This document shows, piece after piece, positions 52,689 through 61,822 of a stretch of DNA of 64,000 bases. How positions within the stretch are numbered: position 1 is the first letter of the stretch; each line of letters opens with the position of its first letter. Source of the stretch: Bog-473 sp963766995 (GTDB lineage: Bacteria; Actinomycetota; Acidimicrobiia; Acidimicrobiales; RAAP-2); the NCBI GenBank assembly GCA_963766995.1, contig CAVYCE010000003.1, positions 248,001-312,000 on the forward strand. Reading direction: 5' to 3'. Under the pieces are notes generated by a model. That model saw only the letters and a list, made by a program, of their open reading frames with translations. It did not search any database and had not been told where the DNA came from. Made by a program: the position numbers and the translations under genes.

Positions 52689-53744
52689 ATGGGAACATCG
52701 TCTGCGAACGGTGATGGTGCTGCGGTGGCGCACTCGCCCACCTGGAACGTCGGTCCATTGCCCAGCATGGCCGTGGTTGTCTCTACCTACCGGCGCCCGG
52801 AGTTTTTGAGTGAGTTGATGAAGGCTCTGGCCGATCAAACGCTGGACCACAAGCAGTACGAGGTCATCGTGGTCGACAACGGGTCTGGCGATGACACCTG
52901 GTTGACGCTCAAGGATCTGGTGCACGCGACGCCGGCCCGGATGACGGTGACGTCGTTGGACAGCAATCGGGGACCGGGCGGTGGCCGCAACCACGGGATC
53001 TCGTTCGTCCGGGCTCCCCTGATGGTCATCACCGATGACGACTGCTTGCCGACGCCCGGCTGGCTCGAGGCCATGCAGGCGGCCTTCGTGGCCGGAGGCG
53101 ACGTGCTGCAAGGGTTCGTCGATCGCGACCCCAGCGATGTGGCTCGCTCCGGGCCGTGGACCCACACCAAGGTGATCAATCAACTCACTCCATTCTTCGA
53201 AACCTGCAACGTTGGCTACCGCACGGCCGCACTGCGGGCCGTCGGAGGGTTCGACGAGAAAGACCCCCTCACTGCGCAGGTGGGTGGCCGGGCCTTCGGT
53301 GAGGATGCGCTGCTGGCCTGGCGGGTGCAGGAGGCGGGCGGCACGCCCATGTTCGTGCCCGACGGGCTGGTGTACCACCGCAACATCCCGGGCGACTTCG
53401 AGAGCTGGCTGCGGGGCCAACGCAATCTGGTCGGCTTTCCTGGGCTCGGTAACCGCAGCCCGCTGGTGGCTCAGTGGTTCTGGCGTCGCTTCTTCTTGGC
53501 CCGCGAAACGGCGCTGTTCGATCTGGCGCTGTTGGGGGTGGTGGGGTTCTTGCTCACACGGCGCCCCTGGCTGGGCTTTCTGCTCATCCCCTGGCTCCGC
53601 CTTCGCTGGCCCGACGCCTTGGCCAAAGCGAGGGGTGATCGCCAGCTGGCTCTGACCCGCATGGCCCAACTGGCCGTGGCCGATGGGGTGTCGTTCGCTT
53701 CCCTGGTCGAGGGCAGCGTTCGCCACCGCCGACTCGTCCTTTAA
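52689..53744 (+). CDS. GT2-family glycosyltransferase
   Basis: A 351-residue GT-A enzyme. MAVVVSTYRRPEFLSELM, VVDNGSGDDT, VITDDDCLPTPGW and GRAFGEDALLAWRVQEAG give the four usual blocks. A C-terminal hydrophobic region (about 277-306) follows. It lies six bases after the previous GT2 and completes a GT4-GT2-GT2 operon. The first 25 residues are variable; the true start may be the Met at about residue 28. It converges with the next minus-strand GT2. Confidence 0.88.
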   Translation: MGTSSANGDGAAVAHSPTWNVGPLPSMAVVVSTYRRPEFLSELMKALADQTLDHKQYEVIVVDNGSGDDTWLTLKDLVHATPARMTVTSLDSNRGPGGGRNHGISFVRAPLMVITDDDCLPTPGWLEAMQAAFVAGGDVLQGFVDRDPSDVARSGPWTHTKVINQLTPFFETCNVGYRTAALRAVGGFDEKDPLTAQVGGRAFGEDALLAWRVQEAGGTPMFVPDGLVYHRNIPGDFESWLRGQRNLVGFPGLGNRSPLVAQWFWRRFFLARETALFDLALLGVVGFLLTRRPWLGFLLIPWLRLRWPDALAKARGDRQLALTRMAQLAVADGVSFASLVEGSVRHRRLVL

Positions 53745-54734
53745 TTCTTGGGGGAATCCGTCCTCGGGTGGGAAGGCACCAGCCGGGTCCTTGGCCATAG
53801 CGAGGTGGCTCGGATAGATCTGGCCAAACTGGTTGGCTCGTCCGGCCGATTGGGGCGAACGCTTTCCCAACAGGCGGTTGGCCAGTCGGGCCCGCTGCCA
53901 CAGCATGTAGACCCCGGCGGTATTGACGCGGGCATAGCGGCGCGCGGTCGGGAGTCCTTGACGGAAACGTACCCAGTCATAGGTGGCTGCCCACCAGCGG
54001 GCGTCGCGAGATGTGCCCCATGCTTGCTTGCCGGCGGCGTTCCCCACATGGGCCACGACGGCGCTGGGCTCGAGACGAACGTGCCAGCCGCGTTGTTCCA
54101 AGCGCCAACACAGGTCCATGTCCTCGACGTACATGAACCAACGCTCGCAATAGGGACGCTCGCCGTTGAGTGCGTCTCCCCGGATGACGTGCACGGCCCC
54201 GATAGCCCAATCGATGTCGGTGGCGGTGTCGTGCGCTACCCGTCCTTCCAGCCACCACTTCCGGGCGACCCAGCCCCGCTGTAGCCGGGCCGGGACCAGG
54301 CAGATGATGGTCGTGATGAGGGCGGTCGGAAAGCGATACACCGTGTGCTGGAGGCTGCCGTCAATGTTCGTCAGCTTGGGCACCACCAACCCCAGGGTGG
54401 GATCGTCGTCCAGCTGGCGGACCAGAGCGGTGAGCGAGCCGGGACTGGCCACGGTGTCGGGATTGAGCGCGATGAGCACCTCGGGCTGGGCTCCGTTGCC
54501 GGGACCAACCAGGGTCAACGCCTGGTTCATGCCGCTGGCGTAGCCCATATTGCGCTGATTGGCCACGGTGGTCACCCGAAAGCGACGGGCCACCTCGACA
54601 CTGTCGTCGGCCGAGTTGTTGTCGACCACCACGACGTCGTACTCCAGCCCCTCGGCCGCGGCTGGCAGCGCGGCCAGGCAGCGGTCAAGCAAGCCGGCCG
54701 TATTCCAGCTGACGATGCCGATCCGAACCCTCAT
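53745..54734 (-). CDS. GT2-family glycosyltransferase (rhamnosyltransferase-like), 3' end unclear
   Basis: About 330 residues with RIGIVSWNTAGLLDRCLAAL, VVVDNNSADDS, NRGYASG-like (QRNMGYASGMNQAL), the metal site LIALNPDTVASPG, IDWAIGAVHVIRG and FMYVEDMDLCWRLEQRGW, as in WbbL-type rhamnosyltransferases. The frame has no stop where the protein should end: it stays open for about 400 more codons (to 52536) antisense to the convergent GT2. The listed end at 53745 is the edge of the neighbouring gene, not a seen stop; another frame does stop at 53741, so a late frameshift is possible. It overlaps the downstream-named GT4 fusion gene by four bases. Confidence 0.75.
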
Positions 54735-56500
54735 GCTGTCGCCTTGGCTACCACGACCAGGAAGGGGCCGGCGCTGTTCCGATCTTCGATGGTGAAGTGC
54801 GGGCTGACCAGTCGGCTCAGTTCGCGCCGGGTGTATTCACGGCGCTCGTCGAGGTCCACGAAGAAGTCTCGTGGTGACTTGCGCCAGCCGATCCACCGGG
54901 CCCGGAGGCGGCGCCGCACCGTGCCCATCCGGTTCCGGTTGGGCGTCACGATGAGGAGGCGTCCATCCGGAATCAGCACTCGGTGTACTTCGCGCAGCAG
55001 CGCCTGCTCATCGGCCACGAACTCGAGCACCCGGTGACAGACCACTGAGGTGAAGGAACGGTCGCCAAAGGGCAGGGAATTCGGATCGACGACGTCAGGT
55101 TGGGCGGCGTCTGATGCGGCCATGAGGCGATTAGCGCTTCGGGGCGTCGGTGCGGAGAGGTGCAGCGTGGGCTGGACCAAGGTCGAGATGGCAGCGGGAA
55201 TGCTGGGTTCGGTAGCCGGTTCGGGCTGGAGCACGGTGGGTCGATGCGCGGCTGACGGGTGCGGAGGGAGGGAGAGCGAGCTCAACCGATGTTCGGCCGT
55301 GGCCAGGTGGCACGTTTCGTACGCGTCGACGGTGGAAGCCAGGTCGAACTGGTCGGCCGTCTGCCAGCCGCCACTGCGGAGGCGATGGCGACGTGCGAGA
55401 TCGCCGGCCAGTTGGGTGATGGCCTGGGCCAGGGCCTCGTGGTTGGCGGGAGGAATGGCCACGCAGTTGGTGCCGTCTATGAGGAACTCGGCTGAGCCGC
55501 CTAAGGCGGTGGCCACCACCGGGGTGCCGCAGGCCATCGCCTCAATGGGCACCATGCCGAAGGGCTCCGGCCATTCGCTGGGGAAGACGAAGCAGTCATG
55601 GCTGGAGTACGCCGCCGACAACTGGTCGCGATTGATGGCCTCAATGTGGATGCGATCGGCCACCCCGAGTTGGCCGGCCAGCGCCTGCAGGCGATCGCGC
55701 TCCTGAGGCTCACCTCGACCCAGCAGGGACAGGGTCGCTTCTTTGGGGAGCAAGGCAAAGGCGCGGATGAGGGTGTCGATGCCCTTGCGCGCATCGAGCC
55801 GGCTGGTGCAGAGCAGGCGCCAGTTCCACTCGGAGGTCTGGTTGTCATTGGGTGGTGGGAACATGGAGCGGTTGATGCCGGGATAGATCACCGGATCAAT
55901 CGGGTACGACCACGGTGATGCTCCTCGGCTGGCGCTTCGGGTTGATTCGGAGAGGAAGCAGAAGCAGGCATCCGCTCCCAGGTCGTGTAGCACGGTCGGA
56001 GTCTTCACGAAGGGTTGGAGCAGTCGGCCCGCGGTGCGTCGCAGCGGATCGCCGTTCCAACGGTGGCTCCACGGGTCGAGGTCCAATCCATAAATCAGCC
56101 ACTCGTCGCAGATGGAATAGAGCATCGGATACCCGAGCTGGCGCACGGTGTGGAGGAGACTGAGTGACAGCGCTCCCATGTGCCACACCGAGACCACATC
56201 GGGCTTCAATCGGTCGAGGGTGCTTCGCAACTGGCGTTGGTTGTGACGCTCGATATCGAGCCGCTCGGCCATGGGTGGCCTCCACGGCTGGCCGTCGCGC
56301 CAGTACATCTTGAGGCTCCGTTGCGTCGGCAACGAATCCAGGGAATCAGCTGAGACATTGGCCAGACGCTCATCACTGCAGAGGATCTCGACGTCGTTGC
56401 CGCGAGCAGCCAGACGGGTCATCACGTCCTGGCACAACACCTCATAGCCCCCGAAATGATGAGGAGGAAACCAGTTCGTCAGTGTGAGGATCCGGGCCAT
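54731..56500 (-). CDS. GT4 glycosyltransferase fused to a C-terminal methyltransferase-like domain
   Basis: A 589-residue protein from ATG 56500. Residues 1 to about 390 are a GT4 enzyme: TLTNWFPPHHFGGYEVL, an IYPGINRSMF turn, LCTSRLDARKGIDTLI and SEWPEPFGMVPIEAMACGTP. After a Ser/Pro/Ala-rich linker (about 400-480) comes a short class-I methyltransferase half: SLPFGDRSFTSVVCHRVLEF, LREVHRVLIPDGRLLIVTP. The SAM-binding Gly-rich motif I is not evident, so the second domain may not be catalytic. The longer N-terminal frame overlaps the divergent GT2 gene. Confidence 0.83.
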   Translation of the reverse strand: MARILTLTNWFPPHHFGGYEVLCQDVMTRLAARGNDVEILCSDERLANVSADSLDSLPTQRSLKMYWRDGQPWRPPMAERLDIERHNQRQLRSTLDRLKPDVVSVWHMGALSLSLLHTVRQLGYPMLYSICDEWLIYGLDLDPWSHRWNGDPLRRTAGRLLQPFVKTPTVLHDLGADACFCFLSESTRSASRGASPWSYPIDPVIYPGINRSMFPPPNDNQTSEWNWRLLCTSRLDARKGIDTLIRAFALLPKEATLSLLGRGEPQERDRLQALAGQLGVADRIHIEAINRDQLSAAYSSHDCFVFPSEWPEPFGMVPIEAMACGTPVVATALGGSAEFLIDGTNCVAIPPANHEALAQAITQLAGDLARRHRLRSGGWQTADQFDLASTVDAYETCHLATAEHRLSSLSLPPHPSAAHRPTVLQPEPATEPSIPAAISTLVQPTLHLSAPTPRSANRLMAASDAAQPDVVDPNSLPFGDRSFTSVVCHRVLEFVADEQALLREVHRVLIPDGRLLIVTPNRNRMGTVRRRLRARWIGWRKSPRDFFVDLDERREYTRRELSRLVSPHFTIEDRNSAGPFLVVVAKATA

Positions 56501-56567
56501 GGGAGCGGGGTCAATGACGACAGGCGCCACGGCTACGCTACACGGCCGTGCCGGCGTATTCCCCGTG

Positions 56568-57584
56568 GTGAAAGCCGAGGTAGCCCGGCGTCCTGGTGGC
56601 GCGCGGCGGGCGCGTGCATCTTCTTCGGTGAACACTCCCGAGGTATCGGTCGTCATACCGACCTATAAGCGGTCCGAGCGATTGGCTGGTCTGTTCGCCG
56701 CGCTGTCCGAACAAACGCTCGATCCCAATCGCTTCGAAGTACTGGCCATCGACAACTTCTCGCAGGACGACACCTCGGCCACGTTGAGCGCCTTGGCGGC
56801 ATCGGCGTCGTTCCCCGTGCGGGTGTTGGAGATGACATCGAACAACGGACCGGCTCCGGCGCGGAACTTGGGCTGGCGCTCGGCGTCGGCACCGATTGTG
56901 GTCTTCCTCGACGACGACTGCCTGCCGCGCCCTGAGTGGTTGGCCACGGGTCTGGCCGACATGCAGGCCGATCCTTCGCTGGGCGTGTTGCAAGGTCGGG
57001 TGACCACTCCCGACGACTACTCGGCCGAAGGCATGCCCCACTGGTACCACTGCCAGATCATTGACGGGGTCACCCCCTACTTCGAGGCCTGCAACATCTA
57101 TTACCGACGTGAGGCCTTGGAAGAGGCGAACGGGTTCGACGAGACCTTCGGTTGGTGGGGCGAGGACACCGAGCTGGGTTGGCGGGTGGTCGATGCGGGC
57201 TGGACTCGGGGCTTCGCCAGCGACGCCACGGTGGTGCACGCCGTCACGCAACGGGGATGGCGCTGGTACTTCGACAACGGCCTGCGCTTCGACAACATGA
57301 TGCGCATCGCCCGGGATCATCCCGACTTCAGAAAAGAGGCGTTTTGGCGCCCCTGGGGCTTCCGGCGCGAGCAGACTGCGATCGTGGTGGCTGCCGTCGG
57401 GATTGTGGGTGCGATCTGGTTCAAGCCGTCGATATTGCTGGCCCTGCCCTATGCCCTGTGGCGCCGCCCTCGTTTGGGTGGGCCGCACGCTCTGCGCTTC
57501 GCGGCCGAGTCGGTGGCGGTCGATGCCGGTCATGCCGCTGGGCAGCTCAAGGGCGCGGTAGCCCATCGGATCTGGGTGATTTAG
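56568..57584 (+). CDS. GT2-family glycosyltransferase
   Basis: A roughly 338-residue GT-A enzyme. VSVVIPTYKRSERLAGLF, AIDNFSQDDTS, VFLDDDCLPRPEW and GWWGEDTELGWRVVDAGW are the standard blocks, and FRKEAFWRPWGFRRE matches the paralogue at 51729. The start is uncertain: GTG 56568 is listed, GTG 56628 is also possible, and none has a clear ribosome binding site. It begins a plus-strand operon that runs to the end of the window (polymerase, Wzz, kinase and three GT4s). Confidence 0.86.
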   Translation: MKAEVARRPGGARRARASSSVNTPEVSVVIPTYKRSERLAGLFAALSEQTLDPNRFEVLAIDNFSQDDTSATLSALAASASFPVRVLEMTSNNGPAPARNLGWRSASAPIVVFLDDDCLPRPEWLATGLADMQADPSLGVLQGRVTTPDDYSAEGMPHWYHCQIIDGVTPYFEACNIYYRREALEEANGFDETFGWWGEDTELGWRVVDAGWTRGFASDATVVHAVTQRGWRWYFDNGLRFDNMMRIARDHPDFRKEAFWRPWGFRREQTAIVVAAVGIVGAIWFKPSILLALPYALWRRPRLGGPHALRFAAESVAVDAGHAAGQLKGAVAHRIWVI

Positions 57585-57587
57585 TCC

Positions 57588-59138
57588 GTGGCCCTGCCAT
57601 CCTCGTTGTCGAGACCGCTGACGTCGTTGTCGGTGCTGGTCAAGCAGCGCCCCGGTAAGGGCGAGCGAGCGCTGTGGTTCATTCCAGCGGGGATCGCCTT
57701 TGTCTTCTTGTTCGTCGACCAGAAGCAATCGCTCGAGATTGTGGGTGCCTGCCTGGCCCTCGGTCTCTTGGGCTTCATGGTCAATCGGCCGGGCGGCACG
57801 CTGCTGGCGCTCATCATCTTTTTGCCTTTGGAGGGTGTCGGTTTCCCGCTGTTGTACCGATATCACGTGCCCGGGACATTCCTGAGGCAGGCCAGTGGCC
57901 TCAAGGAATTGATGGCGCTAGCCATCTTGCTGGCTGGTCTGCGACAAATTCGCGACTCAGGACGGAAGTTCGATCGAATCGACATCGCCGTCCTGATGTA
58001 CGTGGCGGTGGTCACGGCCTACCTGATTGTGCCTCACCTCTTCTCATCCTTCGCTCCCACCAATGCCAGTGCGCGCTTGCTGGCCTGGCGCAGCGACGCC
58101 GGCTACCCGCTGCTGTTCCTCGGGGCACGACACGCGGTGTTCAAGTCCGGTTTCCGAGAAACGATCATCAAGGTGGTGCTGGCCATGGGTTTTGCCGTGG
58201 GCCTATCCGGCATCTACCAGCGCATCGACCCCACCGGCTTTTCCAATTTCGTACTGAATACCGCGCACACCGCTCAGTATCAGGTCCATGTGCTCGGGAC
58301 GGCCCCGGCCCTGGTTGGTTACAACTTGGCCTATTTGACGAACATCACTCCGCTGCGAGTGAGCACCATCCTGTTAGGTCCATTCGACACTGCCGACTTC
58401 ATGACGATCATCTGCGCCATCTGCGCCGTGCGTATCAGCCACAACACCCGCTCACCCATCAACTACATCGTCTTCGCCACGTGTGGGGCGACCATGTTCT
58501 TCACACAGGTGCGGGCTGACTTCTTGGCGCTCGTGGTCGTGCTGGTGCTGGTGGCCCTGCCCATCTCCAAATCACCGGTCGAAGGCCGCATCCGACTAAT
58601 TGCCGCGTTCTTCGTGGCCGCCGTGATCATCGTGCCGTCGCTGACGGGCACTCGCCTGGCTGGGAACAAGGCGACAGCCACGTCGTCGGTGGGTCACGTC
58701 ACCGAAATTCAGAACGGCCTCCGCATCATTTCGACCTGGCCGTTGGGCTTAGGTCTGGGCGAACAACCCGGCGTGGCCATCCGCTTTGCCGCCAATGTCC
58801 CGGCTATTGACGGCGGTGACATCAGCGACAACATGATCACGCAGGTGGGGGACGAGTTGGGCCTGCAGGCCTTGCTCCCGTGGCTGCTGATGATGATCTT
58901 CATTGGCGTCGCCTTGAAACGAAGAGCCGGGACAGGTGATGTGTTCGCCTCGGCCATCGGATTCGGGTTCTTGTGCATCTGCATTGATGGTCAGTTCCAC
59001 CATGTCTTCCTCACCTTCCCCGTGCCGTGGACCCTCTGGGCCTGTGCGGGTCTGGCTCTTTCAGCTCAAGTACCTGGCCCGTACGACGAATTGGACGGCA
59101 ATGTGGAGCAATCGGCGCTAGTGGCCGGTGTACGGTAA
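57588..59138 (+). CDS. O-antigen ligase/polymerase-like (Wzy) membrane protein
   Basis: A 516-residue protein with about 12 membrane helices and a long extracytoplasmic loop between about residues 190 and 270. This layout matches Wzy polymerases and O-antigen ligases (PF04932). The region TSSVGHVTEIQNGLRII followed by WPLGLGLGEQP resembles the conserved G-x-G-x2 block after the large loop. It should polymerise or ligate lipid-linked repeats. It starts four bases after the GT2 gene and precedes the Wzz-like gene by 14. Confidence 0.82.
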   Translation: MALPSSLSRPLTSLSVLVKQRPGKGERALWFIPAGIAFVFLFVDQKQSLEIVGACLALGLLGFMVNRPGGTLLALIIFLPLEGVGFPLLYRYHVPGTFLRQASGLKELMALAILLAGLRQIRDSGRKFDRIDIAVLMYVAVVTAYLIVPHLFSSFAPTNASARLLAWRSDAGYPLLFLGARHAVFKSGFRETIIKVVLAMGFAVGLSGIYQRIDPTGFSNFVLNTAHTAQYQVHVLGTAPALVGYNLAYLTNITPLRVSTILLGPFDTADFMTIICAICAVRISHNTRSPINYIVFATCGATMFFTQVRADFLALVVVLVLVALPISKSPVEGRIRLIAAFFVAAVIIVPSLTGTRLAGNKATATSSVGHVTEIQNGLRIISTWPLGLGLGEQPGVAIRFAANVPAIDGGDISDNMITQVGDELGLQALLPWLLMMIFIGVALKRRAGTGDVFASAIGFGFLCICIDGQFHHVFLTFPVPWTLWACAGLALSAQVPGPYDELDGNVEQSALVAGVR

Positions 59139-59152
59139 CGCTCTAACTCGCC

Positions 59153-59887
59153 ATGGAACTTCGCCGCTATCTACGCCTTATTCGACAACGCCTACTCCTG
59201 GTCGTTGTCGCCGTCATCGCCGGTGGGGGCATCGGCTATGCCGCCACCTCGCGGACGCCTTCCTATTCGGCCACGGCGATTCTCTACGTCGGATCCACCA
59301 ACCTTGGTCCCGACCAGGATCAGCTGACCTTCGAGGGTGACCTCAACGAGATTGTGGCCACCTATTCGGTCATGATCCCCGAGCCGGTCATTGCCCAACG
59401 AGCGATTGATGAGACGCACATCAACCGCTTCGCCGGAGAAGTGGCCTCCGAGACCACCGCCATTGTGGAGCCGGACACGCAGTTGATCGATGTGTCCGTC
59501 ACTGACGCAGACTCCGATGACGCCGTGGAATTGGCCAACGCCATCAGCCGGGCCTTCGTCTCGCAGATCACCGCCTATTCGGCGGGAACGACCTCCACCG
59601 ATGAGGGTGCGGTCCCGAATGAACCGGCTCACGTGTATCAAGAGGCGACCGAGGCCGTGCCGTCATCGACGGGGCTGACCAAACGGGTGGTGCTCGGGGT
59701 CGTCTTCGGTTTTATCGTGTCCGTCTTCTTGATCCTGTTGCTGGACTACTTGGACATCACCATCAAGAGTCCCGACGAACTGGAGCGCCGGGTTGGCCTA
59801 CCGGTGCTGGGCATCATCCCGTTGTTTGATTCGCTCAAACTCGACAGCAGTCCGGTGCTCACTTCGCGCCGGGCCAGGGGAGGCTGA
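59153..59887 (+). CDS. Wzz/CapA-type polysaccharide chain-length regulator
   Basis: A 244-residue protein of the polysaccharide co-polymerase family. The N-terminal LRRYLRLIRQRLLLVVVAV (first membrane helix) is followed by an extracellular domain beginning YSATAILYVGS and a second helix at about 181-202. It ends in a short cytoplasmic tail RRARGG. In Gram-positive systems this half activates the separate tyrosine kinase, which here starts at the very next base. The typical Pro-rich motif near helix 2 is weak. Confidence 0.87.
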   Translation: MELRRYLRLIRQRLLLVVVAVIAGGGIGYAATSRTPSYSATAILYVGSTNLGPDQDQLTFEGDLNEIVATYSVMIPEPVIAQRAIDETHINRFAGEVASETTAIVEPDTQLIDVSVTDADSDDAVELANAISRAFVSQITAYSAGTTSTDEGAVPNEPAHVYQEATEAVPSSTGLTKRVVLGVVFGFIVSVFLILLLDYLDITIKSPDELERRVGLPVLGIIPLFDSLKLDSSPVLTSRRARGG

Positions 59888-60688
59888 GTGGCTCGCTCAT
59901 CACGCGCACCGATCACGGACGAGCGCAACACATTCGAAGAAGCGCTGCGCATTTTGCGCTCCAACCTGAGTGTTGCCCTGCTCGAGTTGGAGAGGCCGAC
60001 TGTCATCTTCACCAGCCCTAACCCCAACGAGGGCAAAACGGTGACCTGCGCCAACTTGGCTATGTCCTTCGCGGCAGCCGGTAAGCGAGTGGTGCTGGTC
60101 GACCTCGACCTGCGCCACCCCAACTCCCACAAGCTGATTGGCGCCCACAACGAGTTCGGGGTCTCCGACGTGCTGTTGGGCCGTCGCACGTTGGAGGACT
60201 CCATCCAGTACGTGGGGCTGCCCACGCCTCGGGGCCAGAGCGAGTGGGGTCTGTATTTCCTGGGCACTGGGAGTCCCGTGGCGAACCCCACCGAGCTACT
60301 GGGTTCTGGCCGAACGAACCAGCTGCTGGAGGGCCTGGCTCGCCAGGCCGACTTGGTCCTGCTGGACACCCCCCCCGTACTGCCCGTGGCCGACACGCTG
60401 GTCATCGGGAGAATGGCGGCCGGCGCCGTGTTGGTGACCGAGAGTCGCAACACGGCCATTGACGCCGTGAACAAGGCCAAGGACCTGCTCACCCGCAACC
60501 AGACCCGCCTCCTCGGTGTGGTGCTGAACAAGTTCCAGCAGCGCGATTCAAAGGGCACGTTCAGCTACGGATACGGGTACGGCTATGGCTCCACCCCCGA
60601 TGACATGGTGATGCCAGACCCGACGAAGCAAAACGACACGGCGCGGGCGTTTGGTCGGCGTGCTGCTTCGCCTGACAACCCCATCTAA
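59888..60688 (+). CDS. Tyrosine-protein kinase of the BY-kinase family (CpsD/CapB type)
   Basis: A 266-residue cytoplasmic kinase. EEALRILRSNLSVALLE is the activation/oligomerisation helix, the Walker A is SPNPNEGKT, Walker A' VVLVDLDLRHPNSH, and Walker B VLLDTPPV. The Tyr cluster is YGYGYGYG at about residues 224-231, followed by a hydrophilic tail. Autophosphorylation of the cluster controls polymer length and export with the Wzz-like protein. Split in two genes, as usual outside Proteobacteria. Confidence 0.93.
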   Translation: MARSSRAPITDERNTFEEALRILRSNLSVALLELERPTVIFTSPNPNEGKTVTCANLAMSFAAAGKRVVLVDLDLRHPNSHKLIGAHNEFGVSDVLLGRRTLEDSIQYVGLPTPRGQSEWGLYFLGTGSPVANPTELLGSGRTNQLLEGLARQADLVLLDTPPVLPVADTLVIGRMAAGAVLVTESRNTAIDAVNKAKDLLTRNQTRLLGVVLNKFQQRDSKGTFSYGYGYGYGSTPDDMVMPDPTKQNDTARAFGRRAASPDNPI

Positions 60689-60715
60689 CCGCGGCGCCTC
60701 CCCATCTCACGCGCT

Positions 60716-61822
60716 GTGAGCAATCTCTCCGCGACCGAAGTAGTGCTCGATGCGCAGACCCTGTCTTCCGTGGCCTCGGGCGGGGGTGTGTCGTCGTACA
60801 CCAGGCACCTCATCGGATCGTTGGCCACTATGGATGATCTTTCCCTGACGGTGTCGTGCGCGGCTGGGGTACCGCTGCCGGCGGGCGTGCAGCGGGCGAC
60901 CACCCACCGGGTGCTCCACCGGGCTCGGTTGGAGGTCATGGAGCACGCGGTACGCGGACCACTCGAGTTGCGGCGGCATCGTCCCGAGGGCGCGGTGTTC
61001 CACAATCCCTCGTATCACGCACCATTCGGGGTGACCGGTCCGTGGGTGCAGACGCTGCTGGACGTGATCCCGCTGGTGTTCGACTCGCCCGACCAGGCCG
61101 TGCTGCGGGCTCGGTGGAAGCGCTTCGGGCCGCGGTACCGCCAGGCCGACGCCGTCATCGCCATCTCGAAGCACGCGGCCGATGAGGGGGTGCGCCTGTT
61201 GGGGATCGATCCGGCCAAGGTGACGGTGGCCTTACTGGGCGTGGATCCGATGTACTCCCCCGGTGCGGGGCAGGGTGCCAGTTCGGACCGGCCCTACCTG
61301 TTGGTGGTGAGCGAGTACAGCGCTCGTAAGGGCTTTGCCGAGGCGTTTGCGGTCATGGACGATCTGGTTGATGCCGGCTTTCCCCATCGGTTGGTGGTGG
61401 CCGGCCGGGTGCATCCGTGGGGGGCCAGGGAGCTAGAAGCGTTGCACGCGTCGGCTCGCCACCCCGAGCGCATCGAGGTGCGGGGGTTTGTCCCCAATCT
61501 GGTGGAGCTCTACCGGAGAGCCAGCGCGTTCTTAATGACGAGCCGCTACGAAGGCTTCGGGTTGCCGCCATTGGAAGCCATGGCCTGTGGCGTGCCGGTG
61601 GTGGCCTTCTCCAACTCCTCGGTGACCGAAGTGGTCGAAGGTGGTGGTCTGCTGGTGGCCGACGGGGACGTGGGGGCCATGGTGGGTGAGGTGCGTCAAG
61701 TGCTCAGTGCTCCGGCTTGGGCGGGGGAGGTGAGTGAGCGCTCCGTGGTGCACGCTCGAACCTTCTCCTGGGAGCGCTGCGCTGCCGTGCACGCCGAGGT
61801 CTACCGCTCGGTGGCGGCCTGA
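60716..61822 (+). CDS. GT4-family glycosyltransferase (tandem copy 1)
   Basis: A 368-residue GT-B enzyme from GTG 60716. VFHNPSYHAPFGV and WVQTLLDVIPLVFDSPDQ form the acceptor side; AVIAISKHAADEGVRLLG, LLVVSEYSARKGFAEAF and SRYEGFGLPPLEAMACGVPV the donor side with the E-x7-E pair. The C-terminal two thirds is almost the same as in the next gene, while the first 110 residues differ more. The next gene begins on the last base of its stop (TGATG). Confidence 0.9.
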   Translation: MSNLSATEVVLDAQTLSSVASGGGVSSYTRHLIGSLATMDDLSLTVSCAAGVPLPAGVQRATTHRVLHRARLEVMEHAVRGPLELRRHRPEGAVFHNPSYHAPFGVTGPWVQTLLDVIPLVFDSPDQAVLRARWKRFGPRYRQADAVIAISKHAADEGVRLLGIDPAKVTVALLGVDPMYSPGAGQGASSDRPYLLVVSEYSARKGFAEAFAVMDDLVDAGFPHRLVVAGRVHPWGARELEALHASARHPERIEVRGFVPNLVELYRRASAFLMTSRYEGFGLPPLEAMACGVPVVAFSNSSVTEVVEGGGLLVADGDVGAMVGEVRQVLSAPAWAGEVSERSVVHARTFSWERCAAVHAEVYRSVAA

